A DNA stretch of 64,000 bases from Euleptes europaea. Taxonomy: Eukaryota; Chordata; Lepidosauria; Squamata; Sphaerodactylidae. Within the stretch, counting starts at the first letter, position 1. The number at the start of each line of letters is the position of its first letter. The translations under genes and the position numbers were made by a program. The notes beneath the pieces were generated by a model that was not told the origin of the DNA, made no database searches, and saw only the letters and a program-made list of their open reading frames with translations. Shown piece after piece: positions 1-11,445 of this stretch. Location: NCBI RefSeq assembly GCF_029931775.1, contig NC_079322.1, positions 26,672,542 through 26,736,541 on the forward strand, given 5' to 3'.

Positions 1-104
1 GAGCTGAATTTTCAGTTAATAAATTCCATATTTGTTTTGATATTGAGTGAACTTCTGAGTCGGGATGTCCAAGAGGGGATTTCTAATGGTTTGATTTTTT
101 ACAG

Positions 105-371
105 GGACAAATCTGGATCAACGGCTTCAATTTAGGGCGCTATTGGCCTGCGTGTGGCCCTCAAGTGACACTGTTCGTTCCGAGCAACGTCCTCGTTTCG
201 TCCGCTCCAAACAACATTACTGTTCTTGAACTGGAAGGTTCTCCGTGTGGCACCCAGAAATGTTTGATAGAGTTTGTAGATAGACCCAACCTCAACGCAA
301 GCCTTCACTGTGAAAGCAATTCTGAGAAGCTGTTTAGTAGAGATTCAGGGCTGGACCTGGACTCTGTATGA
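105..371 (+). CDS. GLB1: Beta-galactosidase GLB1, last coding exon (partial gene)
   Basis: This is the 3'-terminal coding exon of lysosomal beta-galactosidase, which removes terminal beta-linked galactose from GM1 ganglioside and keratan sulfate. A pyrimidine-rich tract ends in an AG acceptor at 103-104. The exon opens in phase 0 and encodes 88 residues before a TGA at 369-371. The early motif WINGFNLGRYWP and the later TLFVP, NITVLELE and FVDRP match the C-terminal jelly-roll domain of vertebrate GLB1. The last ~25 residues are poorly conserved, as is usual for the family. All earlier exons lie left of the window. The next gene, the CCR4-type receptor, is convergent, as in human. Family identification is strong from these motifs. 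Confidence 0.93.
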   Translation, partial: GQIWINGFNLGRYWPACGPQVTLFVPSNVLVSSAPNNITVLELEGSPCGTQKCLIEFVDRPNLNASLHCESNSEKLFSRDSGLDLDSV

Positions 372-895
372 TGTTTCTTGAATGTTCCTTCTACCTTCCT
401 CTCTTATGCTATAGAGCTTCTTGTTTCCCTCACTCTCGAGTGTGAGAAATCAAATCAGTGTTTAAAAAAATAGGAATGATTTATCTGTGGAGACCTTCTC
501 AAACCAGAGGAAAGTATCAGAGGCAGTGCAAATAGCATTGCCCTTTTTTGCAGAAGAGAGAGAGAATTGTGCCTTCTATGCGTGTGTAAAGTGCTGTAAA
601 GTCACAGCTGACTTACGGCGACCCTAGCAATGGGCTTTCAAGGCAAATGAGAAGCAGAGATGGTCTGCCATTTCCTTCCTCTGCAGCGTCTTCCTTGGAG
701 GTCTCCCTTCCAAGTACTGACCCTGTTTAGCTTCCAAGATCTGACAAAATCGGGCTATATCATGCTGTCTTTCCTCCCGTGCCTACTACAGTCAGCAACA
801 AATGCTTTGTTTACCCAAAAAAAATCCAGTGACTTATGCAAACATTAGTTTATTAAATTGTTGGGCACACATCAGAATAAAAGCCTTTCCCCTCC
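372..895 (+). other. Probable GLB1 3' UTR with poly(A) signal
   Basis: Noncoding sequence follows the GLB1 stop. A canonical AATAAA lies at 876-881, about 500 bases after the stop, close to the length expected for a GLB1 3' UTR. A 5S-type SINE remnant at 583-770 lies inside it, so the transcript probably carries retroposon sequence. The end point is inferred from the signal alone. Confidence 0.45.
583..770 (-). repeat. 5S rRNA-derived SINE remnant
   Basis: In reverse orientation, 708-765 resembles the internal region of 5S rRNA (a block like CCAAGTACTGACCCTG, then AAGATCTGAC). The 583-640 side carries the tail block AAGTCACAGCTGACTTACGG also found in the copies at 42679 and 56742. It is diverged and not a 5S gene. 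Confidence 0.6.
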
Positions 896-2777
896 AGATG
901 AATTTGAATTGCCATCCTCTCGCTCTTACCTCTGTAGTTTTTACCTAGTTCAGATGTCTCCAGTATCAACAGAGCAATGAGCTTACATGATATCAGTATT
1001 TGATATACATTAATAATAAGTTTCGTGGAAGAGGCTAATTGCAAGGTAATTTTCTACTTTAGAAAAATAATTTTAAAGCCTTTCTTTTCAAGGCCCAATT
1101 TAACTAGTATGAATTTTAAACTGAATTTTAAACCAGGTTGTCCACTTTTGAAACAATAAATTCTGTCTCCCTCTCCCCCCCAAAAAAACACACACACACT
1201 AAACATTGGTATTTCACAATGTTTTTTGGTTGATAAACTTCGGCATTTACTCAGAATTTACAGTCAATCCTTTGGCTTCTGCCTCTAAAACTTGGTTCTA
1301 AAATTCTAAAATTACAAATCTTATAGAGGTCTGGGTTCAGGAATTTTAGGTTTAGGATATGCAGATCTGATCTTTTAAAAATTGTTGGGTTTTGTTATAT
1401 TAACTGTACAGTACATACGTTTGGGACTATACAGTCAAATGTCCTGCAAAAAAAAGGAATATCAGCATCATATGTTTGGGACTACTAATCCAGTAAGCAA
1501 ACAAATTCACCAAGGGAGCCTACTGCCATATTGTGCCCATTGAAATTTGTCTCATTGTCCATCCAGTTTGCACTGTTGTAGAATTCCTTGTTTCTAGACT
1601 ATGGAAGTGACTTTTATCTGGCTAATATGCAATACAATTGAGGATGACTTCTGGAATTCACTTCACAATACTGAGCAGTGTTCATCTGTGTCTTTCTGAT
1701 GACTAAAAATGTGCCAAAAGTATGCAACCAGTTCAGTGGAAGATTTAGTTCAGAAGTCATGTGTTCGCACCTTTTTAAAGCTTGTCATAATCTCCCCAGT
1801 GTCCTGACATAGTTGCAATGCAAGAGGTGGCCTTTTGTGATGTCTTCCCCAGTCACTCAGGGCCACAACAGCAGAGGCAGGTTACCCACAATGCCATGGT
1901 GCATGTCCTATGTTGTGTCCAGACTGCTGTGAAGGCTCTGAGGACAGGCTTGAGCCCAACCTGCAGTATAAGTCTCACACTGAAACCACTACACCACACT
2001 GAATCTTGCAGTGTGTTTGCCGCCGAACAGAAGGAAAGTGTTATGTCTGAGGTTATGTGAAATCTCAGCCTGTGGTGTTCACTCGGAGATGTTTCCCCCC
2101 CTAACATAAAAGTTAGCAAATTGATTTAATGATGAGTGCATGCAAAGATATGAAGTCATCCATGTGGAGGCTCATTATAATGATATTTATTAATGTTTGC
2201 ACTAATCTAGACTGGTCCTGAATCTAGTGTGATGCATAAGATCATGGGCTTGAGTAACATTTATAACTGTGAAGAATTTGACCCAGTGATAACCAGAATG
2301 TAACACATTAGTTGTGTCTAAATCCAGATAGCTGTGAGGCTTAGGAAAAGACATTTTAAGGATGTTGTTCTGACTGAGAAGATGTATAGTGAACTGTCCT
2401 GCTACAGAAATTTAAAGATTTTGCATAGGATGATTTTGAACTCCCCCTAATTTTGCATATTGTTTCTGTGCCATGTTAATCATTGTTACAGGGCAGAGTG
2501 ACTGTTTCAGGTATTGTTGCCGTCATGGAAATTGTCTTTATTCTACACACTAGATTACTTTTTAACAGTTAGCTACTTTGGAAAAGCTGTAGAAGTGAGG
2601 CCTTAAAATGGAGTCAAAGGCTCAATTGTTACATTAAAGTTTGTTCAGGAAGATCAAGTTTTATAGTTTGAATTTATCGAACTGCAGATGTTGTGGATTT
2701 TAGGTGAGTGATATTTTTATAGCAGCAATTAATGCTGCACACATACACACAAAGGAAGAGCAAAGAAGAGAAGTTCA
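896..2777. other. Intergenic, AT-rich, no gene seen
   Basis: There are short non-homologous ORFs only. No splice-flanked exon, tRNA or clear repeat was recognised apart from a small CA-rich stretch near 1190. Confidence 0.5.
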
Positions 2778-2868
2778 GACTGCAATCTTAATCGTGCCTG
2801 GGAATGCTCTGTTAAACTCAATGGTACTTACTTCCAAGTAAACATAACTAGGATCAGCCTGCATAAAG
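2778..2868. repeat. Short (~80-90 bp) palindromic interspersed repeat
   Basis: Blocks such as ACTTACTTCCAAGTAAACAT match a family seen again at 3836, 21781, 46960 and 54600. Its two halves are roughly complementary. Confidence 0.5.
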
Positions 2869-3835
2869 GGAAGACTTGGATTAGTCTGTGTGTGTTTTTA
2901 ATACAGCAAAAAGCTGAAGCTTTTGCTTTCTGTTCTCCCTCATGGAGAGATTATCTCTAAAGATATACATGGAAATATTGCACCTAAAAGCCACCAGGAT
3001 AATAAATGCATCTTTATGTCAACTGCTATCCCACTAGTTGTGGCAGTGTGGCACTTATGAGCAATTGTGACTGACAAGGAAGCAAAATGCAGAAGTTCTT
3101 CATCGTCTCTTCACTTGTCAAGTGGCGGGAAAAATTGATGTCATTCACTGTCTTTGTTTTTGACTTCAGAAAATGGAAAGGTGCAGAACAGTTTCATTTG
3201 CTGAGCAGCTGGGCAGAATTCTGTCTGTGTTTCCCTTGAGTTTTCCTGAGTAAAAGAGTTAAACTACAGACTTAATAAAAATGAGAGCTGAAAATGTGAT
3301 AAAAGAGGCATGGTTGCCATCAGGGCTGGGGCAAAAGGCCCTTTCCCTTAAACAGAGGCTCAAATTTGTGACCTCTGTGAACCCCGGCCCCCCTCAGGAA
3401 AACGTGCCCCCCACTCTGTATTTCCATACCATCAACAATTCGTTTACCATTGTGATCTTGAAGTACAGGCGTAGGTCCCCGATAGCCTCATCTGCCTTTC
3501 TCTGAAAGCAGAGAGATTACCCTAGCGTTGATGGTTCTAGTTGAGTATTAAAGAAGTCCCTGGTGGGAGGCACAGCTCTCTCACATGTACTATTCAGTCC
3601 GTGCTTACAAAAGGTGGATTTACCCTGTGTTGTATCATCAGCCTGTTCTGAGAAGTTCAAAAAAGAAAAACGAAGACCAATCAAATATAGACAGAACTCA
3701 CTGACAGAATGCTGGTAACTTTATTACTCGTTAAAATGCAAGTTTACAGATATATTCTGTTGGCTTATTCTTCTCTTTCGTGTATGGTCTTGCCATGCCG
3801 GTTAAACTTAACAGTAGAGTCTGGTTTTCTAAATA

Positions 3836-3910
3836 AGGCTGCAATCCTAAAAACACTTTTCTTGGAGTAAGCTCCATTGAATACAAAGGGGCTTACTGTA
3901 GAGTAGACTT
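3836..3910. repeat. Short (~80 bp) interspersed repeat copy
   Basis: It shares GGCTGCAATCCTAA, then a GGAGTAAGCTCCATTGAAT block and GGGGCTTACT, with the family at 2778. Confidence 0.5.
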
Positions 3911-4240
3911 TCTCCCTTAGTACATTAATTCTTAAGGCGAATGTTCTAATTTTTCTCCTTGAATCCTGAAAGCGGAACTGTCTACTCCAACACGTTAACT
4001 CCTCAATTCGACAACTGTAGTCTCTAGAGTCTTATGAGTATGGAAGTGCAGGCCTCGAAAGCACAAGGCGTTTTGATGAACATTTTATGAAATGCTCCCT
4101 TCTTAAGTAAACTATCGCACTGTATAATAAATTCACATTGTAGTCTAAAGGCAGATGTGATGACACATGTCTTCTGTATCACTGAATTATTCCCATGTCA
4201 AGGTTTGCAGTCAAGGCAACTGCATAGCACCATTTCCAGG

Positions 4241-4444
4241 TAGGAATGCCAACCACCAGGTACTAACTGGAGATCTCCTGCTATTACAACTGATCTCCAG
4301 GTGATAGAGATCAGTTCCCCTGGAGAAAACGGCCACTTTGGCAATTGGACTGTATGGTAATGAAGTCCCTCCCCACACCTTGCCCTCCACTGGCTCCGCC
4401 CCAAAAACCTCCCACTGGTGGCTAAGAGGGACCTGGCAACCCTA
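4241..4444 (-). mobile_element. hAT-type MITE (TAGGGTTGCCA family), full length
   Basis: The ends are TAGGAATGCC and GGCAACCCTA. The flanking 8-mers TTTCCAGG (4233-4240) and TTTCCAAG (4445-4452) match at 7 of 8. The body carries the family blocks for the ATCTCCTGCT and ATAGAGATCAGTT core and the CTCCGCCCC segment. Confidence 0.88.
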
Positions 4445-4452
4445 TTTCCAAG

Positions 4453-6477
4453 TAGTTCCCAGGAGCAAGTTATGATATAAAGCATTATGCGAGTAGCTGA
4501 GTTATACACTACTTAGTGTCTACAATTTTAAAGAGGAAAAAAACAGGCAGAAAGCTGGTGATACAAACGAAGGATATTTTATTGTACAAGAAAATGGTTT
4601 ACTATTTTTTCTTTACAATTTTTTAAAAGAAACGTTTCTTAGGAAGTGAACAGTCTGGCTTTAGGCCTATGAAAAGACATACTACAACTGTAGAATTTGT
4701 TGTTTTTTCTGTCTTTAAACAGCTGGCCACTGTGCCAGATCTCTTCGTTTTGCTGTGCAGTAGATTGGTTATGTGCTCATGTGAGACACCTGAGCTTGGA
4801 ACAAGGCATATGATTCCTTGGATCCATCTAGTTAACATTTGGCATAATTTTTATTGCTGAGAGCTTTGAGGCACAACAACCATTTCTAATTCAGGAACTG
4901 AAGTTTTCTCAGAAATTATCCTATGCCAGGGCCTACATGTATTATCTGAGGGTGCCCATAGGTTTTGTGACTTGAATGAATTTATGAAGACATTTTTAGT
5001 AACTACAACCTTAAAACAACAAATCTGTAACTATTATTAGTATCTGTGGGCACTGACTTCCCCTATTTTTATGTGCTTAATTAGAAGGAATGGTTACAAT
5101 CATTATGAACCAGTTCAGCTGAATACTAATAGAGCTTTGTGCATACCATACAATTTAGTTCATCTTTTATTTTATTTTTCTTAATGCTTTATTCGACTGA
5201 TACCTAATCATCTCAGAACAGTTTATAACAAAATAAGGAAGATCAATTCCACAATGTGTACAAAATAAAACATTGAAATTCCAAGCCATCATTCCAGCAT
5301 GATTGAAACCTTTTCAATCATGCGTGTTCTGTAGATGCCCAAAATTGAAAAATGTCACTAGTAGTCAGAATAGTACCAGTGGTGTTTTTTATCATTAATC
5401 ATGTATGTGCTTGCAGAGAAGTACAGCAGCTGACTAACAGTTCTGCCTTCAGCACTGTAAGAAGATTACCTGTGACAGTAAACCGCTTGCAATGATCAAA
5501 GGCATTGGGTGGGGATGCTCTTGTTTATAGGACTTCAGTGCATAAGGTGGCATGATGATAGTGCCGGATGCTCATTTCCTTATCAACAATTCTTTCTTTT
5601 GCCTCAAAATAGCTGCTTACAACTGTGAGTTCTCTGTGCATTGCCAATACAGATGCACCTCTGAGTCCTACTGAACGGGCTGTATCCATCTTTTGATCTT
5701 GCCCATGACCCACCAGTTAGCTGAAATGGAGCTTGGTCATTTATACCAGTGGTAACCAACGAGCATAATGACTACAGTTTTAAAAGAGAGGATAGGTATA
5801 TAGGGAGAAGTATATAGGAAGAAGACACTTGTGTGCCAAAACTTCTTTTGTATGTATTGGTACTCTAGCTATACACACACCTGTGCAAAGGAATACCACC
5901 CCAAATCTTTTGAATGGGAGAGGTATGACTGAGCTGACAGTTTTCAGAACAAGCATGGGAAAATAAAATAATTACAGATTATTCTGTTAAACCAGAGAGA
6001 CAAAAGTTTACAATATACTTTGAGACTACATAACTGGCACAAAAGCATTAATATGTTGTACACTTCTTATAGCACAATGTAAGAAAGGATAGGATGGTCT
6101 TAATGAATTGGTTTCAAGCAGTCTTGCTTCTGAAAGTAGAAAGATCCCAAGATATGAAAGGACTTCAAAAGGAGATTTTATGTGGTATCTTGAGATCTTA
6201 AGTACTTTGGTTGACCACAGAGCAAACAGTATAGGGTAGATTGACAGGCCAGGAAGCTTACAATTCTGCTTGGCTACTACCATGAACAACAGATACAGTT
6301 AAATGTTTTTCATGATGTTCCCCAAGTTGGCTCCTGCTTTTCCTTCCTTCTTGTCCTTGCCCAAAACAGCAATCGCAGGCTGTGTTCAAGGTTTTCAGTA
6401 AAGGAAACATGGGCACACTTTGATGTGTGATGATGTCATGAGTTGATCTGGTATCACAAGAGGTCATTTGTGAATCT
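4453..6477. other. Intergenic between GLB1 and CCR4, no gene seen
   Basis: This AT-rich spacer holds no recognisable exon. The part from about 6000 to 6477 is probably the CCR4 3' UTR. TTTATT (AATAAA on the minus strand) occurs near 5166 and 5171. A diverged retroposon tail may lie at 5160-5290. Confidence 0.4.
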
Positions 6478-7554
6478 TCAGAGTGCCTCTTCATCACTGG
6501 AGGATTGAGTACGGGATGAACCTGTCAACTCGGAGAGGAAAGTGTCAGGAAGCCCACAAGGTTTGCAAAGTGTTCTATACAAGATGTTATTCTTAAAGAG
6601 CAGCCTGATATATTTCTTGAACTTTTGCCCCATACAGAAGTAGATCACTGGATTGAGACAACAATGAAAAAATGATAGAGTCTGAGATGCCTGAAAGGCA
6701 TAGTCTAGGTTTGTGCTGATTTGGCATCCTTCAATAATGAGTACATCGTGCAAACACTGGAGGAAAAGCACAATGTTGTAAGGGGTCCAGAACAGGAAAA
6801 ATACGACCATAACGACAAAGATCATCTTCACTGCCTTCTTCTTGTTTTCATTTCTGCAGTGCCACAGGGCCTTGAGAATATGTGTGTAGCAAAAGGACAT
6901 GACTGCAAATGGAACCAGAAGGCCCAAAATGTTGAATTCCAAAGGGGTAAAAAGTTTCCATGTCATGTCATTCTTGGGGTAACTTGGCCTGCATATGATA
7001 CGATTATTTTCAGGGATGGCTTCACTGAATACCAGCCCTGGAACGGAAGCTGCCATGGCCACCAGCCACACAATAAGGCTGGTAAGAGTGCCGTAGCTGA
7101 CGGTTCTAGCTTTCAAGGCAAACACCACGTGAACCACTGCGAGATACCGATCGATGCTCATGAGCATGATGAAAAATATCCCACTATAAAAGCCAGTCAG
7201 ATAGACCCACGAGAAGAATTTACATAGCCCGTCTCCAAACACCCACTCGACAGCCACAGAATAAGACCAGAAAGGAAGAGCAAAAACAAAGAACAAGTCT
7301 GAGATGGCAAGATTGAGTAGGTAGATATCTGTCATGCTCTTCAGCCTCTTGTATTTCAGCAGCACTAAGAGGACGAGAATGTTCCCTGCCAAGCCAAGCA
7401 GGAACACGAACGAATAACACAAGGGAAGGAACCATGATCCAAAATTGTTCACTTCATCTTTTTCACATAACCCTGGACCATCACCATAATTATCATCATA
7501 TGAGGAAAAATATGTACTTGCTGCAGTTGGTGGCATTTCATCTGAAGCGACCAT
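6478..7554 (-). CDS. CCR4: C-C chemokine receptor, CCR4-type (complete, 358 aa)
   Basis: A seven-transmembrane class A GPCR that should bind CCL17/CCL22-type chemokines and signal through Gi on T cells; function is inferred from the family. The paired extracellular cysteines are C30/C277 and C111/C188. Helix 1 has GN at 57-58, helix 2 has D86 and the LPFW motif near 93-96, helix 3 ends in DRYLAVV (135-141), helix 6 has FWTP (255-258) and helix 7 has NPVIY (301-305). The Ser/Thr-rich tail ends SSRTQSSSDEEAL, like human CCR4. KYKRLKSMTDIYLLNLAISD and the N-terminal FG..FLP pattern favour CCR4 over CCR8. Length is close to human CCR4 (360). On the minus strand a TTTCTGTTTTTAG acceptor lies about a dozen bases before the ATG, so the whole CDS is one exon after a 5' UTR intron. 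Convergence with GLB1 matches human CCR4 synteny. CCR8-like is the alternative. Confidence 0.88.
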   Translation of the reverse strand: MVASDEMPPTAASTYFSSYDDNYGDGPGLCEKDEVNNFGSWFLPLCYSFVFLLGLAGNILVLLVLLKYKRLKSMTDIYLLNLAISDLFFVFALPFWSYSVAVEWVFGDGLCKFFSWVYLTGFYSGIFFIMLMSIDRYLAVVHVVFALKARTVSYGTLTSLIVWLVAMAASVPGLVFSEAIPENNRIICRPSYPKNDMTWKLFTPLEFNILGLLVPFAVMSFCYTHILKALWHCRNENKKKAVKMIFVVMVVFFLFWTPYNIVLFLQCLHDVLIIEGCQISTNLDYAFQASQTLSFFHCCLNPVIYFCMGQKFKKYIRLLFKNNILYRTLCKPCGLPDTFLSELTGSSRTQSSSDEEAL

Positions 7555-7653
7555 TTTCTTTCCCGCCTAAAAACAGAAATAAATGTATCAAAATGGCAAA
7601 TTAATATTTCTCAATCATGGTATTTTAAAAATCAATAAAGTGAGAATGCAGAG

Positions 7654-8306
7654 CCCCTACTGACACTGAGCGGAGATCAGTTTTAAAAAGTAGTAAGGCA
7701 GAGAGACACTGAGAGATAGCATGACCTTGCAAGGTCGCCTGGATTCATAACTGCACAGAAGTTCAGACACCTGATGACGGCAGTCCCATATCTGATGACA
7801 CTGGAGGTGAACAAATTTAGAAGGGCTTTCATGTTAGCCAGATGTGGAGCTTTGACATCGGCCGTCTTAGAAGGCAGATGAGAGAGTCTGCCCGTGTAAT
7901 GGTGAAGAAATTGAGACCCACAACCACGTCTTCTTATACTGCCCTCTTCAACATGAGTCAAGAGCTAAGACTATCCCAGAAATTTTAAGAAATAATATAG
8001 GACTACCTGATAAAATTTGCATCCAACGACTACTAGAGGATAGTAACCCACAAACTTGAAGATGTGTGGCCAAATTTTGTGTTGCCAAATATAAGGCCCG
8101 AAAGGATGCAATTTATAAATAGATAAAATCTGATTGATAAACATTTTAGAAGCGAGAGTATTTGCCTCTTTAGATATGGGATTTTATTGATATATTTTAC
8201 TTTGTGGATTCTTTGACTGATTGATACTGTTTTTATTGTAAATTTATGTTACTCCTGATTAGATCTGTTCTTTTTTGGTCAAATGACCGTAAAATAAACG
8301 ATTGAT
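7654..8306 (+). mobile_element. 5'-truncated non-LTR retrotransposon (zinc-knuckle LINE family) with 13-bp duplication
   Basis: It is flanked by the perfect 13-mer TGAGAATGCAGAG at 7641-7653 and 8307-8319. In one frame 7805-7880 reads RRAFMLARCGALTSAVLEGR. In another frame 7890-7945 reads RVCPCNGEEIETHNHVFLYC, a C-x-C-H-C knuckle. Both match the LINE copies at 45863 and 48316. It ends in an AATAAACGATTGAT tail and sits about 90 bp upstream of the CCR4 coding exon, in the presumed 5' intron. Confidence 0.75.
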
Positions 8307-8319
8307 TGAGAATGCAGAG

Positions 8320-9068
8320 AAACATGCAGCCTGAGCAGCGATTCTTGAATTCAATGCTAGGATTTGAGTTCTTGTATTTTAATATAGTAACAATAAAAAT
8401 ACGTTGTCAATAGAGAAGCATCCGTTTTGTGCAACATTCATTCTGCTCCCAAAATAAAAGTTAGTAGAATGTTTTGATTCATTGTTATTTCACAGCTCCC
8501 AATTTTAGGGGTATGACATGCTTTCAGTACATCTTCTTACATCTTCTTTCCAGGTAACCATTAAGCAAATGTACTGATTGTTAGTGAGAATCAGAGGATA
8601 TGAAATGGCACCCTGTGTAGACTGCTTCAAAATGCTCCATGCAGTTGGCAGTTTGTCGCTTGGTTCTGTGGAAACCACTACAAGTTTGGTTCTGGAAGTT
8701 TCTGCTGGGAAGAGAAACGTGGCAAATGGTACACTAAATGACCCTGGCCATTAAAAAGACCTGAAAAGAAGTTTCTATAATTAATTAACTTTGTTGTCTT
8801 CAAAGCAGGAAACTGGATACTTCATAATTCTGCCTAATGCAGTGTTCTGCATAACTCAAAAGTTATACTAGCAGTATGGGCTAAATAATAGAATCCTTCC
8901 TGGACTGTGGATTTATTAACTACATAATAGGTCAAAGATTTCACAGGCAAAATTTCCCCCATTATTACTTCTCCGTGCTGGCACTCATTAAACTTCTGCC
9001 AATTGTGCATCTATGCAAAGCCCAGGAACTCTGCAAGAAGAAAGAAGCATGCATAATCCTATTCTTGG
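8320..9068. other. Intergenic upstream of CCR4, no gene seen
   Basis: No conserved reading frame, RNA gene or clear repeat was recognised. It could hold CCR4 5' noncoding exons, which cannot be called from sequence alone. Confidence 0.35.
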
Positions 9069-9292
9069 GCATGTTCTTTTTATTTATTTATTTCATTTGT
9101 ACCCCACCTTTCTCCTCAGTGGGGACCCAAAGTGGCTTACATCATTCTACTCTCCTCCATTTTATCCTCACGACAACCCTGTGAGGTAGGTAAGGCTAAG
9201 GGTGTGTGACTAGCCCAAGGTCACCAAGCCGGCATCCATGGCAGAGCAGGGATTTGAACCTGGGTCTCCCAGTTTCTAGTTCAACACTCTAA
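9069..9292 (-). repeat. tRNA-derived SINE (GGTTAGAGTGT type), near full length
   Basis: In reverse orientation it ends in TTTATTTATTT-like sequence at 9076-9090. It contains the ACAACCCTGTGAGGTAGG and CCCAAGGTCACC core blocks. The tRNA-like head at 9240-9292 has a B-box-like GGATTTGAACCTGGGT (reverse). Confidence 0.7.
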
Positions 9293-9296
9293 CCCA

Positions 9297-9612
9297 GGGG
9301 TGTCGAACTCATTTGTGAGGAGGGCCGGATATAACATAAATGTCTCTTGGTCGGGCCGAAGATGTGTAACAAATAAATAAAATAAAATGTAATGCCAGGT
9401 ACTGGAGATACAAACTTTATAGAAGACACAGGTAAAATAAATTAATAATATTGTTTTTTACTTAAAACACAAACAAGTTTACAACAATAAAATTCTTACA
9501 GCACTTTCTTTTATTTAACAGTCTTATTGTTATTGATTTAAGAATGTTTGTATTTTAAGTAAAAAATAAAGTAAAAAATAATATCATTAATTGGCTTTGC
9601 CCGTGTCCTCTA
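9297..9612. mobile_element. hAT-type non-autonomous transposon, right end lost
   Basis: It starts CAGGGGTGTCGAACTCATTT, a typical hAT terminus. Internal blocks (TTTGTATTTTAAGTAAAAAA and TATCATTAATTGGCT) match the element at 12673-13051. It fades into an AG-rich stretch at 9613-9680 and no right terminus was found. Confidence 0.65.
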
Positions 9613-9680
9613 TAAGAGAGAAAGGGAGAGAGAAAGAGGGAAAGAAAAAGAGAAAGAGAGTGGGATAAAGAGAATGGGTA
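9613..9680. repeat. AG-rich simple sequence
   Basis: An imperfect purine tract of GAGA and AAAG units. Confidence 0.7.
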
Positions 9681-10667
9681 AACCTGGCCTCCAAACGGAG
9701 ACTTTTCCCCCACAGAGGCCAGGTCCACCCATTGGCTTGCATGGCAGTAGACCTGTCCTCCCAACAGGGACAACTGGTTTCTATGGGCCTCCCACCCAGT
9801 AATCATGCAACTAGGGCTTCAGTAGCAATAGCTTGGGAAGGTTTCTACCTAAAGTAGAAAATAGCTGTTTCTATCTAAAATTGCAAGAGGACTGTAAGCA
9901 TTGTTTGCCATGCCCTGCTTCCCGGAAATCCTCCCTCCAGAATTGCCATCAAGAAAAATAAAGGGACATCACAAATTCGCATACACAATTTACACAACTG
10001 ATTGAAGTTTGCAATTTTTTTAAACATTCTCTTTTCCCCTAATTTTTAATCTGTAAAAAAAAAAATACCACCACAGCAAAAATATGCATTCGGTCTCATC
10101 ATATCAAGGGGGCCAAATGCATAGACTTTACCTTGAGCGTGCCTTATTGCCTTTGCGAGGGGCCACGAGGAAGCGGCTTGGTTGTGGGTGCTGGATCACT
10201 GGCTTTCTGAGGAAGTGGTGCGTTCGGTGAACAAAGCAGAAAGGTAAGCCAATGACGAAATACAGCAGCAAATATCCTTTCCAGCTCTGATATGCATAGC
10301 TGCTTCTTGGAGAGCTGTTTTGACAATTAAGTGATAAAATTGTCTTTCTGAAATGAGTGGCAATTGTCATCATAACCAGCTTTGGGGCTCTGAGTTCAGG
10401 ACCTGAATGTGCATGTGAATCTTATGAGAAGTGTAGGCAGTTCAGTGGAAAACATCAAAAACATTGCCACAGAAGACTTGCTTTTGACATTTAGTCCCTT
10501 TTCTGGTAAATGAATGAAATGAGGATGACACTGGCAGGTTTACTGATAGGACACAGCTGGTATATCTGAATTTTTCTGGTATTTTCTTCAGGGTTGCTTA
10601 GACTCTTAATAATTATTGTAAAGTCTCCATTTACCAGGTTTATGACACTTACTGCAACATGTGTAGA
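9681..10667. other. Intergenic, nothing recognised
   Basis: No gene or clear repeat was recognised. Small overlapping ORFs near 10130-10370 have no recognisable domain. Confidence 0.4.
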
Positions 10668-10775
10668 TCACGATGGATAGCCGTGTTAGTCTGTCTATAA
10701 CAGTCTAAAAGAGCAAGAGTCCAGAAGCACCTTAAAGACTAACAAAATGTCTGGCAGCCTTTTGTGAGAAGCATT
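10668..10775 (-). repeat. Interspersed repeat fragment (AAAGACTAACAAAA family)
   Basis: It contains TAGCCGTGTTAGTCTGTCT, GAGCAAGAGTCCAG and GCACCTTAAAGACTAAC, the same blocks as the tandem array at 50388-50804. A Penelope-like retroelement tail is suspected but not proven. Confidence 0.55.
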
Positions 10776-10797
10776 TTGGAGAGGGATGTTTTGGGCC

Positions 10798-10968
10798 AGG
10801 GGTCCCCAACAGGGTAACTATTGGGGCCATGGTGTGCGCCGACATATTTTTGGTGCTCACCAAGTGTTTTTAGAAAGCAGGTGGGTCAAGAGGGGTATTT
10901 GCCCAGCAAGGCTTCTGATTAGCTATTGCAGATTTGGTTGGCTATGCGGATTTTTAAAAAAGCATTGC
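10798..10968. mobile_element. hAT-type remnant (CAGGGGTCCCCAAC end)
   Basis: The terminus CAGGGGTCCCCAAC is characteristic of hAT/Charlie-type elements. The rest is diverged and no right end was found. Confidence 0.45.
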
Positions 10969-10970
10969 TT

Positions 10971-11193
10971 TGAGGAGGGGCTGTGTCTCAGTGGTAGAGC
11001 ATCTGCTTGATATGCAGAAGGTCCCAGATTCAATCCCCGGCATCTCCAGTTAAGAGGACTAGGCAAGTAGGTGATGTGAAAGACCTCTGCCTGAGACCCT
11101 GAAGAGCCCCTGCCGATCTGAGTAGACAATACTGACTTTGATGGACCAAGGGTCTGATTGAGTATAGGGCAGCTTCATGTGTTCATGTGTTAG
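10971..11193 (+). repeat. tRNA-derived SINE (GTGGTAGAGCATCTGC type), full length
   Basis: The A-box-like CTCAGTGGTAGAGCATCTGC is followed by the B-box-like CCCAGATTCAATCCCC at 11023-11038. The SINE body runs to GCAGCTTCATGTGTTCATGT. It is not a tRNA gene because the fold is broken and a retroposon body follows. Confidence 0.8.
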
Positions 11194-11224
11194 TTGTCAT
11201 CAATGTGCAGGATACCCAGCTCTA

Positions 11225-11260
11225 TAAGGGGAGAGGCCGTGACTCAGTGGTAGAGCATCT
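11225..11260 (+). repeat. tRNA-derived SINE, head only
   Basis: The A-box region GACTCAGTGGTAGAGCATCT is present, then breaks off where the duplicated block at 11259-11724 begins. Confidence 0.6.
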
Positions 11261-11445
11261 GGAGGACTCCTAGAATTACAACTGATCTTCAGACTACATA
11301 GATCAGTTCCCCTGGAGAACATGGCTGCTCTGGAGGGTGGACTCTATGGCATTATACCCTGCTGAGCACCCTCTCCTCCCCAAACTCCACCCTCCCCCGC
11401 CTCTTTTCCAAAATTTCTAAGAATTTACCAGAGTTGGCGACTCTA
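11259..11445 (-). mobile_element. hAT-type MITE variant, truncated
   Basis: It has the family core (ACTGATCTTCAGACTACA, GGACTCTATGGCATTATACC) and ends GTTGGCGACTCTA. This variant has AATTACAACTGATC in place of the usual ATTACAACTGATC context and is shared with the copy at 24824. Confidence 0.65.

Noticed and set aside
6721-7227. 168-codon open frame on the plus strand
   Set aside because: It is antisense to the CCR4-type receptor and has no domain of its own.
10971-11040. tRNA gene
   Set aside because: The A and B boxes belong to a dispersed SINE with a retroposon body, repeated at 11724, 32799 and 41459.
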